64,000 nucleotides of DNA, taken from contig OZ245829.1 in assembly GCA_965228625.1 (NCBI GenBank), positions 1,364,001 to 1,428,000 on the forward strand, given 5' to 3'. The notes beneath the pieces are model-generated. The model ran no database searches. It was not told the DNA's origin and worked only from the letters and a program-made list of their open reading frames with translations. This document shows positions 15,767-24,602 of the stretch, one piece after another (position 1 is the stretch's first letter; every line of letters starts with the position of its first letter). Source of the stretch: UBA2767 sp965228625. GTDB lineage: Bacteria > Pseudomonadota > Alphaproteobacteria > Rhizobiales > Methyloligellaceae. Both the position numbers and the translations under genes were made by a program.

Positions 15767-16755
15767 TCGACGAGGTGGCAGGCCACGCGGACGCCATCCT
15801 CACCGAGCTTCTGCTTAGGCTTCTCCTTTCGGCAGATATCCATCGCGAACGGACAGCGCGTGTGGAATTTGCATCCTTTTGGCGGGTCGATCGGTGACGG
15901 CAGGTCGCCGGTGAGCTGCATGCGCTCGACCTTGGCATCGATTTCGACCCGCGGCACGGCGCTCAGGAGTGCTTGTGTGTATGGATGGCGCGGGGCTTCG
16001 AGTACGGTCCGGACCGGCCCGATCTCCACGATGTCTCCAAGATACATGACGGCCAGCCGGTCGCTGACGTAACCGATAACCGAAATGTCGTGAGAGATGA
16101 ACAGGTAGGTCAGGTCCAGCTCGCGTTTCAGGTTCTGGAGCAGTTCGATGATCTGCGCCTGGATGGAAACGTCGAGCGCGCTGACCGGTTCGTCACAGAC
16201 TATGAAATCCGGCTTCAGTGCCAGAGCGCGGGCAACGCCGATCCGCTGCCGCTGCCCGCCGGAGAACTGGTGCGGATACCGCGTCATGTGGTCTGGCTTG
16301 AGACCGCAATTCTCCAGCAAATGGGCGACCCTGTCGCGCACTTCGTATCCCTTGGCAACGCCCTGCAGCCGCAGGGCCGTCCCGATAATCTCCAGCACCG
16401 TCTTGCGCGGATTGAGTGATGCATATGGATCCTGGAAGATGATCTGCATGCGACGGCGCATCATCTTGAGGTCCGCATCGTTCAGGGCGGTGACATCTTC
16501 GCCGTCGAATTTAACCCGTCCTGCGGTCGGCTCGTGCAACCGGAGAATGGCCCGGCCGAGAGTAGACTTGCCGCAGCCCGATTCGCCGATCAATCCGAGC
16601 GTTTCCCCCTTGCCGATGGTCAGGTCGATACCGTCGACCGCCTGAACCAGGGCCCCGGGATTGCCGGTGATCCGGCCCCACAGACCGCCCCGGCTGTCAT
16701 AGTACTTGACCAGCCCCTCGACCTGCAGCAAGGGCCTTCCGGCGTGTGCGGTCAC
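15763..16755 (-). CDS. peptide ABC transporter ATP-binding protein, DppF type
   Basis: 330 residues from the GTG at 16755, which overlaps the DppD stop as GTGA. Walker A GESGCGKS, signature SGGQRQR and Walker B FIVCDEP are present, and the C-terminal oligopeptide-transporter tail holds the usual cysteines (CKFHTRCPFAMDIC). A longer frame to 16785 would overlap the preceding gene by 34 bases and adds nothing conserved. Second ATPase of a complete five-gene DppABCDF-like importer. Confidence 0.9.
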   Translation of the reverse strand: MTAHAGRPLLQVEGLVKYYDSRGGLWGRITGNPGALVQAVDGIDLTIGKGETLGLIGESGCGKSTLGRAILRLHEPTAGRVKFDGEDVTALNDADLKMMRRRMQIIFQDPYASLNPRKTVLEIIGTALRLQGVAKGYEVRDRVAHLLENCGLKPDHMTRYPHQFSGGQRQRIGVARALALKPDFIVCDEPVSALDVSIQAQIIELLQNLKRELDLTYLFISHDISVIGYVSDRLAVMYLGDIVEIGPVRTVLEAPRHPYTQALLSAVPRVEIDAKVERMQLTGDLPSPIDPPKGCKFHTRCPFAMDICRKEKPKQKLGEDGVRVACHLVE

Positions 16756-17756
16756 GGTACCAGCTCCATGTCTGCAAGCCGGCACCGAACCCCTCTTTCG
16801 TCCTTGCAGTGTCGCATGGCCTGCGGCGCCTCACAGGGCGGTTCGGCAAATCGACATCGACTGCGAAACCGGCAGCCAGTGAGCACGTCAATCAAATCGG
16901 GCACCTGACCCTCGATCGGATGTATGGGCTCATCCAGATGCGACAAACGCGGGATCGATGCCAGCAGGCCCTGCGTGTACGGATGTTCCGGCGCGCCGAT
17001 GACCGCGCGGGTGGGCCCCGTCTCGACCACCTGTCCCGCATACATGACGGCAACGTGGTCACAGAATTCGGCAACCACGCCGAGATCGTGGGTGATGAGC
17101 ACGACGCTCATGCCGAGCTCGGCGCGGATGCGCGCGATGAGTTCCAGCACCTGGGCCTGAATCGTCACATCCAGTGCCGTCGTCGGTTCGTCCGCGATCA
17201 GCAATTTGGGGCGACAGGCCAGCGCTATGGCGATCATCATGCGCTGGCGCATGCCGCCGGAAAACTGATGAGGATATTCGTCGAGCCGGGACTCAGCGGA
17301 AGGGATGCCAACCAGGCGCATCATTTCGATGGCCTGGTCACGGGCGGCACGCCGCCGGTGGCGCTTTCCCGTCGGCAGATCATCGGAATGGGCGAGAATG
17401 GCCTCAACGATCTGGGTGCCGACGGTGAGCGCAGGATTCAACGCCGTCAGAGCGTCCTGCATCGTCATTGCGATGTCCTTGCCGCGCAGAGCACGGTAGC
17501 GGGTTTCAGCGAGCCCGACGAGCTCGCGGCCCTCGAACAGGATCGAACCGCTGTCGATGCGGCCAGGCGTCCGGATCAGACCCATGACGCTGGCGAACGT
17601 CACGCTTTTGCCGGACCCGGACTCGCCGACCACGCCAAGGCACTCACCATGCGCCAGTGTCAGGCTGACGCCGTCGACGGCCGTCACGGCCCCGAGGCGT
17701 GTCTCGAAGCGGGTCACGAGCTGCCGGATCTCCAGGATGGGTTGCTGGTCTGCCAT
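16752..17756 (-). CDS. peptide ABC transporter ATP-binding protein, DppD type
   Basis: 334 residues from the ATG at 17756 (GAGGG six bases upstream; a frame opening at 17795 would overlap the permease gene). Walker A GESGSGKS, signature SGGMRQR, Walker B LLIADEP, switch His in LITHD, and the C-terminal Cys-containing tail (CRFRSRCRFAEPPC) typical of OppD/DppD. It works with the DppF-like ATPase and the two permeases. The genes are tightly spaced, so one transcript from the sigma-54 promoter upstream of the binding-protein gene is expected. Confidence 0.9.
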   Translation of the reverse strand: MADQQPILEIRQLVTRFETRLGAVTAVDGVSLTLAHGECLGVVGESGSGKSVTFASVMGLIRTPGRIDSGSILFEGRELVGLAETRYRALRGKDIAMTMQDALTALNPALTVGTQIVEAILAHSDDLPTGKRHRRRAARDQAIEMMRLVGIPSAESRLDEYPHQFSGGMRQRMMIAIALACRPKLLIADEPTTALDVTIQAQVLELIARIRAELGMSVVLITHDLGVVAEFCDHVAVMYAGQVVETGPTRAVIGAPEHPYTQGLLASIPRLSHLDEPIHPIEGQVPDLIDVLTGCRFRSRCRFAEPPCEAPQAMRHCKDERGVRCRLADMELVP

Positions 17757-17766
17757 ACCCGGGCCC

Positions 17767-18669
17767 TCAATCGTGGAACTTCGGATCATAGGCATCCCGA
17801 AGTCCCTGGCTGGCGACGTTGATGGCCAACACCAGCATCAGTATGGCCAGTCCCGGAAACGTGCTCACCCACCACGCTTCCAGCATGAAGGAGCGTCCGT
17901 CCGCCACCATCGATCCCCAGCTCGCCGTCGGCGGCTGCACCCCGAGACCAAGGAACGACAGGCTGGCCTCGAGGATGATCACGTGCGCCATGCGGATGGT
18001 CGACACGACGATGACCGGCGACAGGATGTTGGGCAGGATCTCGCGCGTCATGATGTGGCGGCTGGAGCCGCCCAACGCACGGGCGGCCTCTACATATTCC
18101 TGTTCGCGTGCGGCGAGCGTCTCGCCGCGGACGACGCGGCAGGGGATCACCCACTCCCTGTACATGAGAACGAGCAAGATGTTCTGCAGGCCGGGACCCA
18201 TCATCGCAATCAGCGCGATGGCGAAGATCAGATAGGGAAAAGCAAGCAGGATATCGACGAGTCTGGAGATCATCGTGTCGACCCAGCCACGGAAGTAACC
18301 GGCGGCGAGCCCGGCGAAGATCCCGATGCAGGTCGCCGCGAGAATGACAACGACGCCGATGAAAATCGAAACCCGCGCGCCATAGATGATCCGCGAGAGG
18401 ATGTCGCGCCCCAGGGCATCGCAGCCCAGCACATATGCCCACTCGCCTCCGGCCATCCAGGCCGGCGGCTGCAGCCGCCGGAACAGGTCGGTCTCGTTGG
18501 GATCATGAGGCGCCAGCAACGGCGCCGCCAGCGCCATAAAAACAAAGGCAAAAACGACGACAACGGACAGTGTCGACAGGCGGCTGGAAAAGAACAGGCG
18601 AATGTTCCGCTGAAACGGTGATTCATCGGCGGCTTTGACGGCACCGGCGCGGGCAAGGGTATCGGTCAC
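17767..18669 (-). CDS. peptide ABC transporter permease, DppC type
   Basis: 300 residues: an N-terminal cytoplasmic region, a first TM helix (VVVVFAFVFMALAAPLLAP), a periplasmic loop including LGCDALGRDILSR, and a BPD_transp_1 core with the EAA-type loop (AARALGGSSRHIMTREILPN). ATGA overlap with the DppB-like gene. Substrate class is di- or oligopeptides or similar compounds by family. Confidence 0.9.
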   Translation of the reverse strand: MTDTLARAGAVKAADESPFQRNIRLFFSSRLSTLSVVVVFAFVFMALAAPLLAPHDPNETDLFRRLQPPAWMAGGEWAYVLGCDALGRDILSRIIYGARVSIFIGVVVILAATCIGIFAGLAAGYFRGWVDTMISRLVDILLAFPYLIFAIALIAMMGPGLQNILLVLMYREWVIPCRVVRGETLAAREQEYVEAARALGGSSRHIMTREILPNILSPVIVVSTIRMAHVIILEASLSFLGLGVQPPTASWGSMVADGRSFMLEAWWVSTFPGLAILMLVLAINVASQGLRDAYDPKFHD

Positions 18670-19673
18670 AGCCTGACCCTCGGATTGAGCACGGTGTAAA
18701 GGATGTCCGCCAGGAAGTTCAGCGTCACGTATGTCACGGCGTAGAGAAGAACCGCTGCCTGAACCAACGGGTAGTTGCGCAGAAAAATGCTCTCGACCAC
18801 AAGCCGCCCGAGGCCGGGCCAGCCGAACACCGTTTCGACGATCATGTTTCCGCCGAGCAGCGAACCCGTCTGCAACGCGGCGACGGTCACGGTCGGGATC
18901 AGTGCGTTCTTCAAGGCATGTCGGAAGAGGATGCGCGTCCGGTTCAGTCCCTTCGCCTCGGCAAAGGTGATGTAGTCCTGGCTCAGGACCTCCAGCATGG
19001 ATGTGCGCGTCACCCGGGTCAGGATCGCGGCAATGGGCAGACCGAGGACGATTGCCGGCAAGATGATATGCTTCGCGGCGTCGACAAAGGCATCGGGGCG
19101 GCCGCGCAGCAGACTGTCGACGAGAATCAAGTGCGTGATCGGCGGGACCTCGTAAGCGTACCCGATCCGGCCCGAAACCGGCAGTAGATGCAGGTGCACC
19201 GCGAAGAGCATCAGCAGCAGAATGCCGAACCAGAACCCCGGAAGAGACACGCCGAACAGCGAGCCGACCGTGGCCAACCGATCGATCAGCGTGTTCTTCT
19301 TCACCGCCGCGATCACGCCGAGCGGGATCGACGTGAACAGAGCCAGCAGGAGCGCCACCAGACTGAGCTCGATGGTCGCGGGCAGCCGTTCGGCGATGAC
19401 CTCGGAGACCGGCCGGCGATGATAGAAGCTCAGGCCGAAATCACCGGTCAGGGCGTTCTTGAGAAATATGAAATAGCGTTCGATTGGCGGCCGATCCAGG
19501 CCCATGTCACGGCGCAGCTCAGCTTCCTGTTCTGCGGTAACGTGGCTGTCACCGATCATGATCTCGACGGGGTCGCCCGGCGTCAGCGACATCATGAAGA
19601 ACACGATGATGCTGACACCGAACAATACCGGGACGAGCTGCGCGAGGCGCTCGATAAATCTACCCAGTTTCAT
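18666..19673 (-). CDS. peptide ABC transporter permease, DppB type
   Basis: 335 residues. N-terminal TM (VPVLFGVSIIVFFMMSL), the DppB hallmark LTPGDPVEIM, then five more TM segments with the EAA loop (FAEAKGLNRTRILFRHALKNALIPT). Ends four bases into the DppC-like gene. The binding-protein gene lies 42 bases upstream on the same strand. Confidence 0.9.
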   Translation of the reverse strand: MKLGRFIERLAQLVPVLFGVSIIVFFMMSLTPGDPVEIMIGDSHVTAEQEAELRRDMGLDRPPIERYFIFLKNALTGDFGLSFYHRRPVSEVIAERLPATIELSLVALLLALFTSIPLGVIAAVKKNTLIDRLATVGSLFGVSLPGFWFGILLLMLFAVHLHLLPVSGRIGYAYEVPPITHLILVDSLLRGRPDAFVDAAKHIILPAIVLGLPIAAILTRVTRTSMLEVLSQDYITFAEAKGLNRTRILFRHALKNALIPTVTVAALQTGSLLGGNMIVETVFGWPGLGRLVVESIFLRNYPLVQAAVLLYAVTYVTLNFLADILYTVLNPRVRL

Positions 19674-19715
19674 TCCGCATGCGGTCTCGCACTGATAGCG
19701 TTTCCCTCTTCCGGA

Positions 19716-21245
19716 TCACTTCACGCAGGCATCATGCAGGTTGATGCGTCCGTCGGAACTCGGCCGGAAGCCCGAGAGGCGTTTTGAGACGCCGTAAATG
19801 TCCTTTGTGACCCACAAATAGGCATAGGGCAGATCATCCGCGGCGATCGCCTCCGCCTTTTGGTACATTGCGGCCCGCTTTTCCGCGTCGGGCTCCACAC
19901 CGGCTGCATCGAGAAGAGCATCGAATTCCGCGTTCGCGTATCCGGCCGAATTCCCTCGATCATTCGTTCTGTGAGTCGGCACGAAGATACCAACCGGGTC
20001 GAGCGTACCATTGCCCCATGATGTGATCCACATATCGCCCGTCTTGGGTTTCCCCTTGGTCCGCCACTTCGAGCGAAGCTGACTGACCTCGCCGACCTGA
20101 ACCTTGGTTCGGATGCCCGCTTTCGTCAGCAACGAGGCGATTGCCTCGGCGATCTCCTTGAGTTCGCCCTTGACGTCCAACACGACGTCCAGGCCGTCCG
20201 GGTAGCCGGCTTCTGCGAGCAACGATTTGGCTTTGTCCGGGTCATAGGCGAGACGTGGAAGGCTCGTGTTCTTGCCGAAGGCGTCCGGCGACAGAATGCC
20301 GTCAATCTGCGTTCCGTTGCCATTCATGATCCGGTCGATAATCAACTGTTTGTCGATTGCGTGGGCAACCGCCTGTCGGACGCGCTTGTCCTTGAACGGA
20401 CCGGACTGGTTGTTGAGAGCGATGAAATAGCTGCGCGTGCCGTTGACCGTCACCACGTCCGTGTTGGGATTGTTCCTGACGTGTTTGATTGCGTGTGCCG
20501 GAAGGTCGTTGATCAGGTCCACGTCGCCGGCGAGGAGCGCCGCCACCCGTGATGCATTCTCGGGAATGATCTTGAAGATCACGCGCTCGGCGCAAGCCTT
20601 CGAATGGGGCGGCAACGCCGGGGAACCACCGTAGTAACCGTCGTAGCGCTCCATGATCACCGAGTCCCCTTTTCGCCAGTCAGCGAGCTTGAAGGGTCCG
20701 GACCCCATGGCCTTCGTGGCCAGACCGTCCGCGCCCTGCGCTTCCGTGAACTTCTTGGGGACGATCTCGTGCAGCGTCAAAAAGGCGGGGAACTGCGGCC
20801 ACGGCGTCTCCATTTTGATTCTCACCGTCCGCAGGTCGATGATGTCGACGGTCTTTATCGGGCCGACAAGGCTCTTGCGGGGGCTCGTCTGGCCACCAAT
20901 CGCACCGTCCTTCGTCAGCCGTTCAAAGGTGTATTTCACGTCGTCGGAAGTGATCGGCGATCCATCATGAAATGTGGCGCCTTCCTGCAGTTTCACCTCG
21001 TAGGTTGTGTCGTCGATGACTTTTACGTGCTCCGCCAATTGCGGCACGACCTTCATCTTCGGATCGCGGGTGACCAGCCCGTCGTACATGTTCCGAATGA
21101 TGGTCTGTGTCGTCCGGTTGCGGTGATTGTGCGGATCGAGCGTCAGTGCGTCGGTCGTGTAGCCGATCCTGACCTCGCTCGCCTGCACAGCGACCGGCAG
21201 TGAGACGGCGACGGCGGCTAGCAATGACGTAAGGCGTTTCCTCAT
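19716..21245 (-). CDS. ABC transporter substrate-binding protein, family 5 (DppA/OppA type)
   Basis: 509 residues, the normal size of SBP_bac_5 proteins. Signal peptide at about 1-22 (AVAVSLPVAVQA). Family marks: DALTLDPHNHRN, YDGLVTRDPKMKVVPQLAEH, LQEGATFHDGSPITSDDVKYTFER, and a late RAAMYQKAEAIAADDLPYAYL split region. First gene of the operon. A perfect-consensus sigma-54 promoter ends about 75 bases upstream of the ATG. The ligand cannot be predicted; the downstream C45 amidase hints at an amide or acyl-peptide. Confidence 0.92.
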   Translation of the reverse strand: MRKRLTSLLAAVAVSLPVAVQASEVRIGYTTDALTLDPHNHRNRTTQTIIRNMYDGLVTRDPKMKVVPQLAEHVKVIDDTTYEVKLQEGATFHDGSPITSDDVKYTFERLTKDGAIGGQTSPRKSLVGPIKTVDIIDLRTVRIKMETPWPQFPAFLTLHEIVPKKFTEAQGADGLATKAMGSGPFKLADWRKGDSVIMERYDGYYGGSPALPPHSKACAERVIFKIIPENASRVAALLAGDVDLINDLPAHAIKHVRNNPNTDVVTVNGTRSYFIALNNQSGPFKDKRVRQAVAHAIDKQLIIDRIMNGNGTQIDGILSPDAFGKNTSLPRLAYDPDKAKSLLAEAGYPDGLDVVLDVKGELKEIAEAIASLLTKAGIRTKVQVGEVSQLRSKWRTKGKPKTGDMWITSWGNGTLDPVGIFVPTHRTNDRGNSAGYANAEFDALLDAAGVEPDAEKRAAMYQKAEAIAADDLPYAYLWVTKDIYGVSKRLSGFRPSSDGRINLHDACVK

Positions 21246-21320
21246 CGGACGGTCTCCCTTTTTCTTATGGCGCTTCCGCGCCGCACTTGTGTTGGTTAAG
21301 AGGCTCCCGCCACGCGTGTT

Positions 21321-21335
21321 GCAACAGCCGTGCCA
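21321..21335 (-). promoter_or_regulatory. sigma-54 promoter of the Dpp/C45/regulator operon
   Basis: On the minus strand the sequence is TGGCAC, GGCTG, TTGC, followed by A: a full match to the TGGCACG-N4-TTGCA consensus with correct spacing. The expected transcription start is about 65 bases before the ATG at 21245. Confidence 0.85.
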
Positions 21336-21443
21336 TGCCTGCCCGGCTTCGCCTGTTCGCCGACGCCCGCTCTATCCATCTGAAATATCGAGAAAATTAC
21401 GAAGCCGACAAACGCTCTTGCCAGAGCAGAGGAATAACCGGAA

Positions 21444-21458
21444 GCGTGTTACTCACGC
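21444..21458. promoter_or_regulatory. candidate enhancer site for the sigma-54 activator
   Basis: Perfect inverted repeat GCGTG-TTACT-CACGC centred about 115 bases upstream of the -24 element, the usual place for an enhancer-binding protein. A third half-site GCGTG follows at 21467-21471. A similar repeat stands before the AtuA-like gene. Confidence 0.55.
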
Positions 21459-21604
21459 GAACGCATGCGTGGATTGCGCGCAGCACTTCGGCGGCTCATG
21501 CAAGTGGGCTGTGTCGCCTTGTCCTCAACACAGCCGACACCGGCAGGACGCAACGATCGCACAAACATGGTTCGGGATGCGGTCCGCCGGGCGCGCCTCG
21601 GGCG

Positions 21605-22915
21605 CTATTGCCTCTCGAACGCCCCGAGATCCACGCCATCGCCTGCCGGTCGCTGCATGCCGCGAATATCGGTCTTGGGTGAAAACTCAGCAGAGCCCTG
21701 GTCCATCGCCGGGCCTCCTGCCTTTGGCCTGAAGTCCAGCGCCGCGGTGTTCTCGAAGAACGCGTCTGGTTCGCGAACGACACGATTGTTCTTCATCACG
21801 AGCCCGACACGGCTGGTGGCGATGCGGTTTTTCCCAAAGCCTTTCAGGTTGAACGACTGCGCCAGATTGTTGGCCATGACGCTGTTCTCCGGCGGCGTGC
21901 CGTTCTTGTGGCGGGCTATGGTGATCCATGCAGGACCGGGTTTGCCGGGCCCGGGTGTGAAAACCGTGTTGTTCACCACGCGGACGTTCCTGGCGCCCAG
22001 AACCGTTATGCCGTGCCAATGATTGATCACGATCAGATTGTTCTCGATCACCCAGTCGACATAGGTGCCGTCGAAAAGACCGATCCCCTGGAGATGGCAG
22101 CGAAGCGGATGGTCCGGGTTCTCATGTTCGATGATCTTGTTGCCGCTCAGGACAACATCGACGACCTCGCCGGCGCCGACCTTGCCCGACTCCCCTCTGG
22201 ACCAGGACTGAATGCCATCGTCATGGTTGTCACTGATCTTGTAGCAGTTCTTGATCGTGTTCGACCGAATGACCGCATGGTTTCCCAATGTACGGATGCC
22301 GTCGCCGCCGAAATTGACGATGCTGTTGCCGATGATCTTTGTATGGTTCGCGAAATTCGCCAGGCCATGATTGACGTTCCTGACGGTGTTGTTGCGGATC
22401 GTCAGTCTCGTGCCATCCAGGGCAATCCCGTTCGCAGCCTTTTCGCCCCAGTCTTCCTTCGTCCAGCCCGAGCTGTCGCCGACGGATTCTATGACACTGT
22501 CCTCCAGCGTCACGTCTTCGCTTTCGGGTCCGATACGGACGATAGGCTGACGGTTATAAACAGGCGCGTGTGACGGGCTGACCGATAGGCCGCTCAGGCG
22601 CCAGTTTCTGCTCTCACGAATGTTGATATGCGAGAGACGTGGAGTGTGTCCGGGGGCGGCGGCGATGGTGATCGGCTGCGTGTTCCTCCGACCGACGAGC
22701 GTGAGCCCGCCATAGTATCCGGTTCTCAGGAAAACCGTATCGCCGGGCCCTACCCGCCCGTTCTCCAGGACATTCTGCAGCGAGCGCCAGGGCCTCTCGA
22801 CGGAACCATCGTTTCCGCTCTTCCCCAGTTCCGCGTCCAGGTGGAATTCCCCGGCCTCTGCCGGCAAACCGGCAACGAAAGCGAAAAGCGGGAACAGGCA
22901 AAGGAACCGGATCAT
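21605..22915 (-). CDS. secreted right-handed parallel beta-helix protein
   Basis: 436 residues. Signal peptide (about 1-21), then many short repeats with Asn ladders such as GNSIVNFGGDGIRTLG, SGNKIIEHEN and ENNLIVINHWHGITVLG, typical of the pectate-lyase-like beta-helix. The C-terminus has the choice-of-anchor-Q type ending (DFRPKAGGPAMDQG, then DIRGMQRPAG and VDLGAFE). Such proteins bind, cut or epimerise polysaccharides outside the cytoplasm. No catalytic residues can be fixed from sequence alone. The adjacent upstream gene encodes an unknown envelope protein, and the two may be co-transcribed (133-base gap). Confidence 0.8.
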   Translation of the reverse strand: MIRFLCLFPLFAFVAGLPAEAGEFHLDAELGKSGNDGSVERPWRSLQNVLENGRVGPGDTVFLRTGYYGGLTLVGRRNTQPITIAAAPGHTPRLSHINIRESRNWRLSGLSVSPSHAPVYNRQPIVRIGPESEDVTLEDSVIESVGDSSGWTKEDWGEKAANGIALDGTRLTIRNNTVRNVNHGLANFANHTKIIGNSIVNFGGDGIRTLGNHAVIRSNTIKNCYKISDNHDDGIQSWSRGESGKVGAGEVVDVVLSGNKIIEHENPDHPLRCHLQGIGLFDGTYVDWVIENNLIVINHWHGITVLGARNVRVVNNTVFTPGPGKPGPAWITIARHKNGTPPENSVMANNLAQSFNLKGFGKNRIATSRVGLVMKNNRVVREPDAFFENTAALDFRPKAGGPAMDQGSAEFSPKTDIRGMQRPAGDGVDLGAFERQ

Positions 22916-23047
22916 CTGACGACTTCTCTCAGGCGGTCTGCTCCGCCGGCTCGAATTCCCATCATCTGGGAACCTAACAATCGGACTTGTCAGAAATCTA
23001 TATGTGGCCCGGCACGACCTGCAACCGGTGTCCGGTCACTGGTCGGA

Positions 23048-24337
23048 TTACTGCGCGGCGTAGAAGGTCAGATTGTCGATACGCTGTTCGATCGTTGCCA
23101 ACATCTGCTTGTAGGCCGAGCTGTCGACATCACCATAGGTGCGTCGAAAATCCCGCTCCGAGAGGCCCGACGGCAGGCCAGCGATGTTCGGAAAGACGTC
23201 CCTTTCCCGTTTCAAACGGGCAAGAACCGCCGGCATCTCCGCGGCGGGCGTCGACAGGAGCTTCTTGGCAAGGCGAATGCCGGCCCGGTCGGCGGCCAGA
23301 TCATCGAAACTGAACCCACTGCCTCCCCTCCGGCTGTCCAGGAGTTCCTTGAACTCCCCAATCGTGAAGGCAATGTTTGCGTCGCTCGCCGCCTGCAATC
23401 CGGCTGAAATGAAGAAGTGCTGTTTGAGATCGTGACGGCCGGCCATGGTCGACGAGGAACAGCCGTTCAAGCTCCGCCGCGTGTCACGGGGAACGACATC
23501 GCCGATCAGGTTCTGGTATTTCATGTGGCCGCAGTAGATGGCCAACGCATGTAGTGCGGACTGGACTTCCTTCGACAGGTCCCCACCGTTCGCACGTTCG
23601 TTCGCGAGGGTCATGGCATAGCTGAGAAAGGGAAGCGCTGAACCGTTTTGCCGGACGAGGCCGCCCTTGGCTGCGCTGTGCAAGGCAAATGTGTAGCTGC
23701 GTACGTCGTCAGTGGTGCTGAGCTGGGCGGCGCTCCGGACCGTGTCCTTCACACGCTTTGCCAACGCCTTGCGGTCATCACGGTTCAGCCCGACCCCGAG
23801 CGTGACCGTATCGTTCTTGATCGACACCCCGTCGATACTCTTGATGGCAATCTGGCCGAGATTGTCGCCGAGCACGATATCGAGTACACCGCCCGCCACC
23901 GGCAGGACCAACCCGGCGGGCAGAGGCAAAGGTCCGAGTCTCACCAGTCTGAGTTTGAGCCCATCGGCGGACTCATCGACTGCGACTCTAAGATTGACCC
24001 AGCCGCCACCCGGAATAGCCGAAGCGTCCGCGGAAACGGCCACGAGCACGGAGTCCCGCGCGACACGGGCCTCGCCGCGCATGAAAGGCAGCGCCCGCAC
24101 CGCAAATGCCATGACGCTGTCCATGTCCGACTGGGTGAGCCTGATTTGCTTTGCCGCCCCCTCCGCTTCGGTCAGGGACCTGAATTCCCTGAAGATGGCT
24201 CTCGTTCGGGTCGCGTCGGCGGCGGTGCTCGGCGTGCGAGCCTGCACCGCAGGCGTCCGTTCGACGACCACGAAGAAAAGGACGATCGGTCCGATAACAA
24301 ACAGAATCAGGAGCAGGAAAATCAGAAATCTGAACAT
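23048..24337 (-). CDS. membrane-anchored periplasmic protein, unknown
   Basis: 429 residues. One strongly hydrophobic N-terminal helix (about 3-25) with no clear cleavage site, then a soluble part in two regions: a beta-rich section (about 95-175, many Val/Leu and a GGGWVNLRV motif) and a helical C-terminal section containing FSFDDLAADRAGI and LSERDFRRTYGDVDSS. Three cysteines are visible. I do not recognise the family with certainty. Sits head-on upstream of the beta-helix gene on the same strand. A GATA/GA microsatellite lies in its leader. Confidence 0.65.
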   Translation of the reverse strand: MFRFLIFLLLILFVIGPIVLFFVVVERTPAVQARTPSTAADATRTRAIFREFRSLTEAEGAAKQIRLTQSDMDSVMAFAVRALPFMRGEARVARDSVLVAVSADASAIPGGGWVNLRVAVDESADGLKLRLVRLGPLPLPAGLVLPVAGGVLDIVLGDNLGQIAIKSIDGVSIKNDTVTLGVGLNRDDRKALAKRVKDTVRSAAQLSTTDDVRSYTFALHSAAKGGLVRQNGSALPFLSYAMTLANERANGGDLSKEVQSALHALAIYCGHMKYQNLIGDVVPRDTRRSLNGCSSSTMAGRHDLKQHFFISAGLQAASDANIAFTIGEFKELLDSRRGGSGFSFDDLAADRAGIRLAKKLLSTPAAEMPAVLARLKRERDVFPNIAGLPSGLSERDFRRTYGDVDSSAYKQMLATIEQRIDNLTFYAAQ

Positions 24338-24355
24338 CGAGTCGCCCTAACCACA

Positions 24356-24380
24356 CATAGATAGAGATAGATAGAGAGAG
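24356..24380. repeat. GATA/GA microsatellite
   Basis: CATAGATAGAGATAGATAGAGAGAG-like tract in two parts (GATA units then GA units), about 20 bases upstream of the start codon of the unknown envelope gene at 24337. Simple repeats this long are unusual in GC-rich bacterial DNA and could vary in length by slippage. Confidence 0.7.
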
Positions 24381-24602
24381 TGAACTGTTCCAAACAGCAC
24401 CTTTCGAGGCCCGTTCATTGGCGTGCTTATAACGCATTTACTCCATGCCGTCGCATGTATCGGCAAACCTATGTAAATGCCCTCACCACGTGGCTCGTCA
24501 GCGCACGAACGGACAAGCTGCCGAATAACGGTCCGATTTCCGCCATGCAGTTCTCATCGGCCTGCCCGAACCAGGGACAGTCGGGGTTTCCGCTTTCGTC
24601 GG

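Larger units (their letters stand above)
21246..21604. other. intergenic region carrying the sigma-54 control elements
   Basis: 359 bases between the binding-protein gene and the 3' end of the beta-helix gene. It holds a sigma-54 promoter at 21321-21335, a candidate enhancer repeat at 21444-21458 and further GCGTG/CACGC half-sites. The stretch between them (about 21370-21400) is AT-richer, as expected for a bending region. No gene is evident. Confidence 0.6.
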
